Origin: Blautia hansenii
Lineage (GTDB): Bacteria > Bacillota > Clostridia > Lachnospirales > Lachnospiraceae
NCBI RefSeq assembly: GCF_013304445.1
Contig: NZ_JAAITA010000008.1
Location: forward strand, 54,970 to 118,969
Length of the DNA stretch: 64,000 bases
Direction of reading: 5' to 3'
Under the pieces are notes generated by a model. The model worked only from the letters and a program-made list of their open reading frames with translations, was not told where the DNA came from and made no database searches. Shown in pieces: positions 26,040 to 34,608 of the stretch (positions are counted from its first letter, which is position 1; each line of letters begins with the position of its first letter). Both the position numbers and the translations under genes were made by a program.

Positions 26040-26972
26040 TTAATCCCTGGATTTCCGGGGTACTTCTGTCTTTTTTAACTCAATGTCATGGTTATCTGCC
26101 ACATTAATCTCATCTTTGTTGTATACCTGGTATTCATCCCAGATTTTTTCCAGGGATCCCAGGGTTTCCACGACATCCTTCTGCTTCCGCATACTGAGCG
26201 CCACCACCAGGGCATTAATCACGCTCAGAGGCGCAACCAGGGAGTCTACAATGGACGCCATATCACTTCTGGCAATAAGATTGCAGGAGGAGTACAGATT
26301 CATAGGAGAATGAATACTGTCTGTCAGCGTAACAACCTTGGCATTTCTGTTATTGGCAAATTCCAGTGCCTTTAAGGTTCTCATGGAATACCGGGGGAAA
26401 CTGATACCAATAATCACGTCCTCTTCGCCTATCCGAATCATCTGTTCAAACAACTCGCTGGAACTGTTGGTATTCAAAAGATGTACCCCGTCACAGATGA
26501 GATTCAGATAAAAAGCCAGAAAGCCCGCCAGAGGCGCACAGCTTCGGATTCCTACAATATAAATATTCCGTGCCTTTAAAATCGTCTCAATAGCCAGTTC
26601 AAAAGCCTCATGATCTACGGCTTCCAGTGTCATCTTAATCTTTTCAATATCTGAATGAAGGACCGTATCTAAGATTTCAGACTGCGGCACCTTTCCATAG
26701 GTAACCTCCATTCTCTGTATGGAATTTAATTTGTTGCGTACCAGTTCTTCCAATTCCCTCTGAAACTCCGGATACCCCTTATATCCCAGATAAATAGCAA
26801 AACGGACCACCGTGGACTCACTGACTCCTACGGTTTCTCCCAGCTTTGCAGCCGTAAGAAAGGCGGCTTTATCATAATTTTCCCGGATATAGGCCGCCAG
26901 CTTTTTCTGTCCTTTACTGAAATTTTGATATTGTTGGTTCATTTTACTGAGCAAATGCTCTGTATTGTTCAT
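26040..26972 (-). CDS. MurR/RpiR family transcriptional regulator
   Basis: A 310-residue regulator with an N-terminal RpiR-type helix-turn-helix (about 1-80, VGVSESTVVRFAIYLGYKGYPEF) and a C-terminal SIS sugar-phosphate isomerase-like domain (about 125-260, IYIVGIRSCAPLAGFLAFYL). Such proteins sense phosphosugars. No sugar genes are adjacent; it lies 11 bases upstream of the HI0933 gene, an arrangement also seen in other Lachnospiraceae. Start 26972 has GAGGGG upstream. The longer frame to 27023 lacks a ribosome site. Confidence 0.85.
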   Translation of the reverse strand: MNNTEHLLSKMNQQYQNFSKGQKKLAAYIRENYDKAAFLTAAKLGETVGVSESTVVRFAIYLGYKGYPEFQRELEELVRNKLNSIQRMEVTYGKVPQSEILDTVLHSDIEKIKMTLEAVDHEAFELAIETILKARNIYIVGIRSCAPLAGFLAFYLNLICDGVHLLNTNSSSELFEQMIRIGEEDVIIGISFPRYSMRTLKALEFANNRNAKVVTLTDSIHSPMNLYSSCNLIARSDMASIVDSLVAPLSVINALVVALSMRKQKDVVETLGSLEKIWDEYQVYNKDEINVADNHDIELKKTEVPRKSRD

Positions 26973-27057
26973 CTTCTGACCCCTCTTTGCTGATTCTTTC
27001 ACATGTACCCTATCATAGCACAAAAAAGAAAAAGTTTCAGCAAAAATTTTCTTTCTG

Positions 27058-27086
27058 TTGACTTTTTTCCTTCTCTCCTCTATACT
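27058..27086 (+). promoter_or_regulatory. Strong sigma-A promoter for the 77-residue gene
   Basis: TTGACT and TATACT with an ideal 17-base spacer, about 57 bases before the start codon. Confidence 0.75.
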
Positions 27087-27142
27087 GTTTCCAACTCAAC
27101 CCCTTTTTCAGAGAAAAATACATACCTAGGAGGCACTGACTT

Positions 27143-27376
27143 ATGATGAATCCTTTGAAGCTTATGGAACTTCGCCGTATGAAAAATACCATTGAGAAAA
27201 ACCATCCAAAGCTCTTCCCTTTTCTGAAAGCTGTTTCCAATCACGCGGCCCAGGAAGGCACTGTCATTGATGTGCAGGTCACCTGTCCGGACGGAAAATC
27301 CTATAAAACCAATCTAAAGGTCACAAAATCTGACCTTGAAGTATTGAAAAAAGCGAAGGCCCAGATGTCCCGTTAA
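27143..27376 (+). CDS. Small protein of unknown function, 77 residues
   Basis: A monocistronic gene with a near-consensus promoter, AGGAGG nine bases before the ATG and its own terminator, so it is very likely expressed well. The N-terminal half is helical and basic (NPLKLMELRRMKNTIEKNHP). The C-terminal half looks like a beta hairpin (VIDVQVTCPDGKSYKTNLKV) followed by a helix. No membrane segment and one cysteine. I do not recognise a family. Confidence 0.75.
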   Translation: MMNPLKLMELRRMKNTIEKNHPKLFPFLKAVSNHAAQEGTVIDVQVTCPDGKSYKTNLKVTKSDLEVLKKAKAQMSR

Positions 27377-27398
27377 GGACTTCTGAGCCTTCGCTTTT
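27351..27398. terminator. Bidirectional terminator overlapping the end of the 77-residue gene
   Basis: AAGCGAAGGC (27351-27360) pairs with GCCTTCGCTT (27387-27396), with extra pairing inside the loop (AGATGTCC/GGACTTCT region). T residues follow on the plus strand and a long T run follows on the minus strand. It serves both this gene and the convergent decarboxylase operon. Confidence 0.8.
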
Positions 27399-27423
27399 CT
27401 TGCTCTGCTTGGACAATGCTATT

Positions 27424-28836
27424 TTATACCGGATAAGCTCCGTTTTTCGTATCTGCTTCCTTAGGGTCTACCTTTGTCTGCTGTGCTTCTCTGTATTTGA
27501 AGAAGTCTGTAGCAACCTGTGGGAACAGTGCGTAAGAAAGTACGTCTTCTTCCTGTTCGGACCACTGAGCCATTTCGCCTCTTAAGGTATCCAGTTCAGG
27601 CTGAATCAAATCAGCCGGACGGCAGGTAATGACTTCTGTGTCACCGATACATTTCTTCTGTACCTCTTTGTCAAACGGTTTTACAGTTACACCGTATTTT
27701 CCGCTTAATACATCTTTGGTTTCTTTTGTCACCATCTTGTAACGCTCGCCCATGATGACATTAAATACAGCCTGTGTACCCACAATCTGAGAAGATGGAG
27801 TAACCAGCGGCGGTTCACCAAGGTCTTTACGCACTCTTGGCACTTCTTCCAGCACATCGTAGAATTTGTCTTCTGCGTGCTGTTCTTTTAACTGGGATGT
27901 CAGGTTGGAAAGCATACCGCCCGGTACCTGATATAACAGTGTTTTGATGTTTACACCCAGGTTCTTCGGATTCAGAAGACCGCTGTCTAAAGCCTCGTCA
28001 CGGATTGGACGGAAGTAGTCTGCGATTTCTGCCAGTAATTTCTGGTCAAAACCTGTGTCGTATGGAGTTCCCTTGAAGGTCTCTACCATAACTTCTGTAG
28101 CTGGCTGGGAAGTTCCCAGAGCGAACGGTGACATAGCAGTATCAATAACGTCTACGCCTGCTTCTACGGCTTTTAAGTAAGTCATGGAAGCAACACCGGA
28201 AGTATAGTGTGTATGCAGCTGAATCGGAATATCTACAGCTTCTTTTAAAGCTGTTACCAGTTCGGTTGCTGTATACGGAAGCAGAAGACCTGCCATATCC
28301 TTGATACAGATAGAATCTGCACCCATATCTTCTACTTTCTTTGCCATTTCTACCCAGTAGTCCAGAGTATAAGCATCACCCAGAGTATAAGACAGCGCCA
28401 CCTGTGCGTGTCCTTTCTCTTTATTGGCTGCTTTTACTGCTGTCTGCAGGTTGCGAAGATCGTTTAAACAGTCAAAGATACGAATGATATCAATACCGTT
28501 TGCAATGGATTTCTGTACGAAATATTCCACTACGTCGTCTGCATATGGACGGTATCCCAGGATATTCTGTCCGCGGAATAACATCTGCAATTTTGTATTT
28601 TTAAATCCATCACGGAATTTACGAAGTCTTTCCCATGGATCTTCCTTTAAGAAACGCAGGGAAGCATCAAAAGTTGCTCCACCCCAGCACTCTACGGAAT
28701 GGTAGCCGACTTTATCCAGCTTTTCCACCATAGGCAACATCTGCTCTGTTGTCATTCTAGTAGCAATCAGAGACTGATGTGCGTCACGCAGAATTGTTTC
28801 AGTAATTTTTATTGGTTTTTTTACTACGTCTGCCAT
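27424..28836 (-). CDS. oadA: Oxaloacetate decarboxylase alpha / pyruvate carboxylase B-type carboxyltransferase, without biotin domain
   Basis: A 470-residue TIM-barrel carboxyltransferase. ETILRDAHQSL (residues 13-23) and QLHTHYTSG give the metal-binding and catalytic pattern of the OadA/PycB family; IGTQAVFNVIMGERY is in the conserved C-terminal part. The biotin domain normally fused to OadA is absent and is encoded separately four genes upstream in the operon. It would transfer CO2 between oxaloacetate and carboxybiotin. Start 28836 has GGAGG eight bases upstream; the first in-frame ATG lacks a ribosome site. It is the last gene of the operon. Confidence 0.9.
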   Translation of the reverse strand: MADVVKKPIKITETILRDAHQSLIATRMTTEQMLPMVEKLDKVGYHSVECWGGATFDASLRFLKEDPWERLRKFRDGFKNTKLQMLFRGQNILGYRPYADDVVEYFVQKSIANGIDIIRIFDCLNDLRNLQTAVKAANKEKGHAQVALSYTLGDAYTLDYWVEMAKKVEDMGADSICIKDMAGLLLPYTATELVTALKEAVDIPIQLHTHYTSGVASMTYLKAVEAGVDVIDTAMSPFALGTSQPATEVMVETFKGTPYDTGFDQKLLAEIADYFRPIRDEALDSGLLNPKNLGVNIKTLLYQVPGGMLSNLTSQLKEQHAEDKFYDVLEEVPRVRKDLGEPPLVTPSSQIVGTQAVFNVIMGERYKMVTKETKDVLSGKYGVTVKPFDKEVQKKCIGDTEVITCRPADLIQPELDTLRGEMAQWSEQEEDVLSYALFPQVATDFFKYREAQQTKVDPKEADTKNGAYPV

Positions 28837-28865
28837 CTTTTTTTCCTCCATTTATATTTCTTGGT

Positions 28866-30014
28866 TTATACACCAAAGATAGCCATGAAAGTACCAGCTG
28901 CTACGGCTGTACCGATAACACCGGCCACATTTGGTCCCATTGCATGCATGAGCAGGAAGTTGGTCGGGTCTGCTTCTGCACCAACCTTCTGGGATACACG
29001 GGCAGCCATAGGTACTGCGGATACACCGGCAGAACCAATCAGCGGATTAATCTTGCCGTGGGTCAGCTTGCACATCAGTTTACCCAGAAGCACACCTCCG
29101 GCTGTACCGAATGCAAACGCTGCCAGACCTAATGCTACAATTTTCAGCGTATCCAGTTTCAGGAAAGCCTCAGCACTTGTTGCAGCTCCTACGGAAGTAC
29201 CCAGCAGAATAACAACAATGTACATAAGAGCATTGGAAGCTGTCTCTGTAAGCTGTTTTACAACCCCTGATTCACGGAACAGGTTACCCAGCATCAGCAT
29301 ACCAACCAGTGGTGCTGTGGTAGGCAGAATCAGACAAACAACAACGGTAATGATAATCGGGAACAGGATTTTTTCCAGTTTGGATACGGGACGAAGCTGT
29401 TCCATTTTAATTTTTCTTTCCTCTTCTGTAGTCAGAAGCTTCATAATCGGCGGCTGAATAATCGGCACTAAGGACATATAGGAATAAGCCGCTACGGCAA
29501 TAGCTCCCATAAGTCCCGTCTGTCCCAGCTTTCCTGCCAGGAAGATAGAAGTCGGGCCGTCAGCACCACCGATAATAGAAATAGCTGCTGCTGCTTTTCC
29601 GTTGAATCCCATAAAGATAGCCAGGAAATAGGCAACATAAATACCCAGCTGTGCTGCTGCACCCATTAAGAAACTCTTTGGATTGGCAATCAAAGGACCA
29701 AAGTCTGTCATGGCACCTACACCAAGGAAAATCAAAGATGGGAGCACACTCCATTCATCAAGAATATAGAAAATATGAAGAAGTCCGGCTACTCCATTGG
29801 ACGTTTCTTCTGCGCTGGCCATAATATCCGGGTAGATATTTACCAGCAGCATACCAAAAGCGATTGGCACCAGCAAAAGCGGCTCAAATCCCATTTTAAT
29901 AGCAAGGAATAAAAAGACAAATGCTACTAAAATCATAATCAGATTGCCCCATGTCAGATTCATAAAAGCTGTCTGCCCAATCAGGTTTGACACTGTATCT
30001 GCAATGTTAGACAT
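28866..30014 (-). CDS. oadB: Sodium ion-translocating decarboxylase, beta subunit
   Basis: A 382-residue membrane protein with about ten helices. It removes CO2 from carboxybiotin and couples this to export of Na+. The family motif GGADGPTSIFLAGKLG, holding the essential Asp, is present near residue 160, and GNLFRESGVVKQLTETA and GSAGVSAVPMAARVSQ mark the second conserved half. The start at 30014 has GGGAGG upstream. Confidence 0.93.
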   Translation of the reverse strand: MSNIADTVSNLIGQTAFMNLTWGNLIMILVAFVFLFLAIKMGFEPLLLVPIAFGMLLVNIYPDIMASAEETSNGVAGLLHIFYILDEWSVLPSLIFLGVGAMTDFGPLIANPKSFLMGAAAQLGIYVAYFLAIFMGFNGKAAAAISIIGGADGPTSIFLAGKLGQTGLMGAIAVAAYSYMSLVPIIQPPIMKLLTTEEERKIKMEQLRPVSKLEKILFPIIITVVVCLILPTTAPLVGMLMLGNLFRESGVVKQLTETASNALMYIVVILLGTSVGAATSAEAFLKLDTLKIVALGLAAFAFGTAGGVLLGKLMCKLTHGKINPLIGSAGVSAVPMAARVSQKVGAEADPTNFLLMHAMGPNVAGVIGTAVAAGTFMAIFGV

Positions 30015-30090
30015 TTTTTTACCTCCCATTTATTTCGTTATTCACAGGTATCTGTACCTGTTTCTTGGGAATTTACACTGTATGCAAATT

Positions 30091-30459
30091 CTAGTTCATG
30101 GATGCCAGTACAGCACCGTTTTCTACTGCATCGCCTACAGCTACGTTAATGCCTGCAAGTGTACCATCCTGAGGTGCAACAACCGGAATTTCCATTTTCA
30201 TGGCTTCCAGAATGACAATCGGGTCACCGGCTTTTAAAGCCTGTCCTACGTTTGCTTCGATTTTGCAGACTTTACCAGGAACAGATGCTTTTACTTCAAT
30301 CGCCCCTGCTGCCGCTGCTGCAGGTTTTGCAGCCGGTGCTGCTTTTGGAGCAGCTTTCGGTGCTGCCTTAGGTGCTGCTGCAGGTGCAGCGTTTCCGCTT
30401 CCTTCTTCTACGGTTACATCATATGCAACGCCATTTACTGTAATTGTATAAGATTTCAT
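30091..30459 (-). CDS. Biotin carboxyl carrier protein of the decarboxylase
   Basis: A 122-residue biotinyl protein. The biotin attachment site is EAMKME with Lys88. An Ala/Pro/Lys-rich linker (about 24-52, repeats of KAAP) separates a short N-terminal domain from the swinging biotinyl domain, as in the gamma subunit of glutaconyl-CoA and methylmalonyl-CoA decarboxylases. It carries CO2 from the carboxyltransferase to OadB. AGGAGG precedes the ATG. Confidence 0.92.
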   Translation of the reverse strand: MKSYTITVNGVAYDVTVEEGSGNAAPAAAPKAAPKAAPKAAPAAKPAAAAAGAIEVKASVPGKVCKIEANVGQALKAGDPIVILEAMKMEIPVVAPQDGTLAGINVAVGDAVENGAVLASMN

Positions 30460-30484
30460 ATTTCTTTCCTCCTACCACTAAAAC

Positions 30485-31261
30485 TTATTTCCAGCTTCTT
30501 TTGTTTGATTTTCTGATAGAACGTACCACAAAGCTGTCTGTGGACGTATTTTCTGCTGCTGCAATAGCTGCGGCAATAACCGCCACCAAAGCGCCGTCAT
30601 CTGCCAGTTCTTCCTGTACCGGTGCAGGCGCTGGTGCGCTGTTGACTGCTGCAATATTGTCTTCCTGTGCAGGTACCGCTTGGTTGGAATCTTTCTTCTT
30701 TGTCAGAGCTGCTTCCAGCTTTGGTACATATTTCATCAGAGAAATCACAAAGCTTAAGAAAATCAGCATGATAAATACGGTTGCAAGACCTACAATGGCG
30801 TTCATAACCGCATCAAGCATTTTTTCTTTCATGCTGTAGTCTGCACTGAATCCCACGCTTTCTGCGTTCAGCTTGCTGTCGTATACCATTTCTACCACAG
30901 CGTCCCTGTTTTCAAACTCTGCCTCTAAAGTGATGACATACTGGCTTCCGTCTTTCTTTACGGCCTCTTCCGGTGTTGTTTCTTTAAATTCCTTAAATGC
31001 ACCCAGTTCTTCGGAAGAATCTCCCCAGGAAACAAATGCATTCTTGGTAAAGTCGTCCATGTTCGGATTTTCTTCTATGGACTGTTCCATTGTCGCCTTG
31101 TCATACTGCACCAGAGACTGTACCGTAGCAACAGTAGTCTGATAGAGATTATTCTGTACCGTACTGTTGATTTCATCTTTCGTCTGACCGCAGGCGGACA
31201 GAGAAAATACCAGAACACCGATTGATACTAAACTGCCTATTTTTTTCCATCTCTGTTTCAT
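30485..31261 (-). CDS. OadG-family decarboxylase subunit fused to an N-terminal lipoprotein domain
   Basis: A 258-residue protein with two parts. Residues 1-24 form a lipoprotein signal with lipobox LSAC (Cys24). Residues 25-145 are a predicted extracytoplasmic domain of unknown fold. Residues 151-174 form one membrane helix, followed by an OadG-type tail with KYVPKLEAAL, an Ala/Pro linker and the family C-terminus DDGALVAVIAAAIAAA. OadG normally has only the helix and tail and helps assemble the pump. Start 31261 has GGGGGAG upstream. Confidence 0.85.
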   Translation of the reverse strand: MKQRWKKIGSLVSIGVLVFSLSACGQTKDEINSTVQNNLYQTTVATVQSLVQYDKATMEQSIEENPNMDDFTKNAFVSWGDSSEELGAFKEFKETTPEEAVKKDGSQYVITLEAEFENRDAVVEMVYDSKLNAESVGFSADYSMKEKMLDAVMNAIVGLATVFIMLIFLSFVISLMKYVPKLEAALTKKKDSNQAVPAQEDNIAAVNSAPAPAPVQEELADDGALVAVIAAAIAAAENTSTDSFVVRSIRKSNKRSWK

Positions 31262-31277
31262 ATCATCTCCCCCTCGC

Positions 31278-32714
31278 TTAAACTGTGCCATGTTTCTTGC
31301 TTGGGCGGTCTTCTCTCTTAGTGAACAGCATTTCAAATGCGCCAATTACATATTTTCTTGTATCTTCTGCTTCAATGATAGTGTCCACATAACCCCTCTT
31401 TGCTGCAGAAAGAGCGCTGGACTGCAGCATTGCATATTCTGCTGCTTTTTCATTAATAGTAGCTGCGTCTGCGTCTGCATACATGATTTTGGCAGCCAGT
31501 TTCGCGTCCATCATACCAATCTGTGCGTTTGGCCATGCAAATACCATATCCGCGCCTGTAGATTTGCTGTTCATAGTCAGGTAAGCGCTTCCGAAAGCTT
31601 CGCCAATTACAATGTTTACCTTTGGAACCGTTGCACTGATGAAAGCATTTGTCAGTTCTGCTGCGTTTCTTGCCATATTGGACTCAGAGCATTTTGTCGC
31701 TTTGTATCCTTTTACATTGGTAAGAGTCAGAACCGGAATTTCAAATGCATCACAGAATTTCACAAATTCAGCCGCTTTCTTGCAGCCTCTTGCGGATAAT
31801 ACGTTTTCAAAAGTTTCTGTCTTTTCGCCTTCTTCGTTGTAAACTTCGCTTCTGTTTGCAACACAACCTACCGTTGCACCGTTTAAGCGGATGAAACCTG
31901 TTACCATATCTTTTGCATAAGCTGCTTTTACTTCAAAGAATTCCTGGTTGTCTGCAATCTGAGAAAGTGCAATAGAAGTATCTCCCACACAGTTTTCCAG
32001 TTCCGGGCAAACACGGTTTAAATCATCTGCACACTCTATATAGGAAGAATTATCTTCAAAATTGGACGGAAGCATGGAAATCAGAGTTCTCATCTGTCCT
32101 AAAATTTCTTCTTCACTTCCCACAACATCTACCAAGCCTGCATGTTCGCTCTGGTATGCAGCGCTTGAAGTATCACACTTGGAAATTTCGTTTCCTTCCA
32201 GTGCATTCGGGGAATTTACAAACAGTCTTCCCTTTGTGTCTTCCATGAAAGTAAAGTCTGTCAGTGCAGGAACCACTGCAAGTCCGCCGCCGCAGGTACC
32301 GAAAATTCCTGTAATCTGAGGAATTACGCCAGAGGCCATAACCTGTTTTGTGTAGATTTCACCAAAAGCATTTAATGCATCCGTTGCTTCCTGCAGTCTT
32401 AAGCCGGCACAATCAAGCAGACCGATAATCGGTGCGCCTGTCTTCATGGCCAAATCGTACAGATTTGCAATTTTTTTCGCATGCATTTCACCAATGGAAC
32501 CGTTTAACACGGAGGCGTCCTGGCTGTACACATATACCAGGCTGCCGTCAATGACACCGTATCCGGTAACGACGCCGTCTGCCGGTGTTTCTTTTTCAGA
32601 TAAGTTGAAGTCTGTGTTTCTGGCTGTTACATAGCCGCCGATTTCAACAAAGCTGTTCTCATCAAGTAAAGAATTAATTCTTTTACTTGCTAAGGTTTGT
32701 GCTGTACTACTCAT
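31278..32714 (-). CDS. Acyl-CoA carboxyltransferase (methylmalonyl-CoA decarboxylase alpha-like)
   Basis: A 478-residue crotonase-fold carboxyltransferase, first gene of the decarboxylase operon. Two oxyanion-type halves are visible: GLLDCAGLRLQEA and FGTCGGGLAVVPAL in the N-terminal half, NVKGYKATKCSE and GEAFGSAYLTMNSK in the C-terminal half. It resembles MmdA/GcdA/PccB, which move CO2 between acyl-CoA and biotin, but is about 30 residues shorter than most. The acyl-CoA substrate cannot be read from sequence; methylmalonyl-CoA is the most common in relatives. AGGG lies upstream of the ATG. Confidence 0.88.
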   Translation of the reverse strand: MSSTAQTLASKRINSLLDENSFVEIGGYVTARNTDFNLSEKETPADGVVTGYGVIDGSLVYVYSQDASVLNGSIGEMHAKKIANLYDLAMKTGAPIIGLLDCAGLRLQEATDALNAFGEIYTKQVMASGVIPQITGIFGTCGGGLAVVPALTDFTFMEDTKGRLFVNSPNALEGNEISKCDTSSAAYQSEHAGLVDVVGSEEEILGQMRTLISMLPSNFEDNSSYIECADDLNRVCPELENCVGDTSIALSQIADNQEFFEVKAAYAKDMVTGFIRLNGATVGCVANRSEVYNEEGEKTETFENVLSARGCKKAAEFVKFCDAFEIPVLTLTNVKGYKATKCSESNMARNAAELTNAFISATVPKVNIVIGEAFGSAYLTMNSKSTGADMVFAWPNAQIGMMDAKLAAKIMYADADAATINEKAAEYAMLQSSALSAAKRGYVDTIIEAEDTRKYVIGAFEMLFTKREDRPSKKHGTV

Positions 32715-33029
32715 TGTTCAGCCCTCCATCTTAAATTTATTTTTCACAGCAGAAAAAATCTGCCTGCTGCTTACCGGGATTTCCGCACTGTTACCGCACG
32801 CCTCATCCGGTTTTCGCGCAGAAATCATCTCCGGTTCACTGCATTACATTACAATAGTAAAACCAATCTCTGCCAATTATAATTGTACCTTGTTTCGGTT
32901 TTTTTTTCAATAGTTTTTGACAATTTTTTAACAGCTTTAACAGAAGATTTTTACTATTTTTTAGATTTTCTTTTGAAAAGGACTTTTGTTTCTGACACTC
33001 TGTCTATAGAATGTGCCTTTTTTCCTTTT
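32715..33029. promoter_or_regulatory. Promoter and long leader of the decarboxylase operon
   Basis: The gap holds no gene. A promoter on the minus strand, TTGAAA (32905-32910), 17 bases, TACAAT (32882-32887), would start transcription near 32875. This leaves a leader of about 160 bases before the first gene. The leader has self-pairing segments (two CCGG-containing runs and GCAG/CTGC around a T run) and a repeated GTGCGG. I do not recognise a riboswitch class. Upstream (32911-33029) is T/A-rich with nothing else visible. Confidence 0.6.
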
Positions 33030-33671
33030 TTATTTCGTTTTTTCACTTTCCAGACAACTCTCCCACATCTTTTGACAGGTTTTCATACAGCCGTACAAAA
33101 GGGGATACGTCCCATTTTTCTCTATCTGCACCCCCAATTCTTCTGCAAACAAAAATTCCATACATAAATAACTGATTCCCATACAGCGTTCTCGTTTTTT
33201 CTCCCCGGCCCGCTGACAGAGCACCTGAAAAGTAGTTCGGGGAATGTTTTTGAAAAAGCAATAGGTCTCCTGGAATCCTTTGTAAATCAGATACCAAAAC
33301 CCAATCCAAGCCAGTTCTGCCCGTTCTTCCTCATCCCCCCGGATATCCTCCAAAAGTCCTAAAACTGCTTCTGCACATATTTTTTCCTCTCCTGACAGGC
33401 TGTCCCAGAATCCTTCTCCCTGATAGACACTGTTTCCTGCCCTCTCCCGGAGATACTCCAGCCACTGCGTTTCCATATCCTGCACCATCTCTCTGCACAT
33501 CTGGTTCTTGCTTATAATGTAAAGGAGAAAATAGGTGACATCTGCATATTTTTTTTCCGTCTTTTGATACGGTTTTCTCTTCTCATAGTAAAAGCCTTCC
33601 TCCTCCACAAAATCCAGTCTTTGCCTTTCTTGTATACAGAGACCTTGAAACAAAATTCCCTCTTTCTTCAT
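33030..33671 (-). CDS. Protein of unknown function, 213 residues
   Basis: Starts at the ATG at 33671, which has AGAGG upstream; a GTG at 33701 has no ribosome site. The protein is mostly helical and rich in Glu, Tyr, Trp and Cys. It has MKKEGILFQGL at the N-terminus, YADVTYFLLYIIS in the middle and WIGFWYLIYKGFQETYCFF, which is hydrophobic but broken by charged residues. Eight or so cysteines are spread along the chain without a CxxC cluster. It stands alone between two operons. I recognise no family. Confidence 0.6.
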   Translation of the reverse strand: MKKEGILFQGLCIQERQRLDFVEEEGFYYEKRKPYQKTEKKYADVTYFLLYIISKNQMCREMVQDMETQWLEYLRERAGNSVYQGEGFWDSLSGEEKICAEAVLGLLEDIRGDEEERAELAWIGFWYLIYKGFQETYCFFKNIPRTTFQVLCQRAGEKKRERCMGISYLCMEFLFAEELGVQIEKNGTYPLLYGCMKTCQKMWESCLESEKTK

Positions 33672-33854
33672 AAGACAGCCTCTTTCCGTCTGCACCTGCA
33701 CAATGGGAATGTTTCTTCTTTTTACTACTTTATCCGGGAAATAAAAGAATCTGATGAAAACGAAGATAAAATGAAAATAAGAATGAAATAGAATCCAATA
33801 GAAAATGTATACACGCCGAATGGAATGCAGCGCAGACTTTTTTGATTTAGCTTT

Positions 33855-33883
33855 ATTCTACTACAAACACTGAGAGAAGACAA
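33855..33883 (-). promoter_or_regulatory. Probable promoter for the 213-residue gene
   Basis: TTGTCT and TAGAAT with a 17-base spacer, about 184 bases before the start codon. The leader is A/T-rich with repeated TTTTCAT-like runs. Nothing else is seen in 33672-33961. Confidence 0.45.
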
Positions 33884-33961
33884 TATCATTTTATAAAACT
33901 ATACGAGAAATCTTTTGTGGAGGGCGTGACTCAAAATAAATCGCGCCCTTCCTTTCATAAC

Positions 33962-34504
33962 TTAACAGATGCTGGTCAGTGCACCGGTAACAGAATCCAT
34001 GATAAAGCCTTGTATAGTTACATCTTTCGGCATCAGAGGATGGTTTTTCAGCGCCGCAGTTGTTTCACGGACAGATTCTTCAGAAGAAGAGAAACCTCCC
34101 AGCCATTGATTCAGGTCAATTCCGCTCCGCCGGACAATATCAATGTGTTCTTTCGGTATTCCCCGGTGTGTGAGCTTTTCCAGCATTTCTTCAGCATCCA
34201 TTCCCTGAACACCGCAATCTGTATGACCAATGACCATAATTTCCTGCACACCAAGTTTCAGGAGTGCAACCAGAAGACTGCGGACAACACTTCCATAGGG
34301 ATGGGTAATGACACCGCCAGCATTTTTGATGATTTTAGCATCTCCATTCCGGATACCAAGTGCTGCCGGCAGAAGTTCTGTCAGCCGGGTATCCATACAG
34401 GTAAGAATCGCCAGTTTTTTGTCAGGGTATTTGCTGGTAATATAGGGTTTGTAGCTCTCTTTTTTTACAAATTCTCGGTTATATTCGATAATCTGCTGAA
34501 TCAT
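33962..34504 (-). CDS. Beta-class carbonic anhydrase
   Basis: A 180-residue enzyme interconverting CO2 and bicarbonate in the cytoplasm. Zinc ligands are Cys36 (TCMDTRL), His94 and Cys97 (GHTDCG); the Asp38-Arg40 dyad is intact. This is the short clade common in Firmicutes. It could supply bicarbonate to the carboxylases and decarboxylases encoded nearby. The ribosome site AGGAGG lies upstream of the ATG and it has its own promoter. Confidence 0.92.
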   Translation of the reverse strand: MIQQIIEYNREFVKKESYKPYITSKYPDKKLAILTCMDTRLTELLPAALGIRNGDAKIIKNAGGVITHPYGSVVRSLLVALLKLGVQEIMVIGHTDCGVQGMDAEEMLEKLTHRGIPKEHIDIVRRSGIDLNQWLGGFSSSEESVRETTAALKNHPLMPKDVTIQGFIMDSVTGALTSIC

Positions 34505-34548
34505 AGGTGGGAAACCTCCTTTTATTCTGTTGCTGTTTCATAAGACTG

Positions 34549-34577
34549 ATTATAATTTCAAGAATCCGGTTATGCAA
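34549..34577 (-). promoter_or_regulatory. Sigma-A promoter for the carbonic anhydrase gene
   Basis: TTGCAT and TATAAT with a 17-base spacer, about 45 bases upstream of the start codon. Confidence 0.75.
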
Positions 34578-34608
34578 GAAATTCTTTTTGCTACAAGGCC
34601 CCTTCTTT

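Noticed and set aside
30300..30400. Ala/Pro/Lys repeats that look like a tandem repeat
   Set aside because: They are the flexible linker of the biotin carrier protein, not a mobile or CRISPR repeat.
33900..33960. Possible terminator after the carbonic anhydrase gene
   Set aside because: A GGGCG/CGCCC pairing exists, but the loop is long and no T run follows, so I did not call it.
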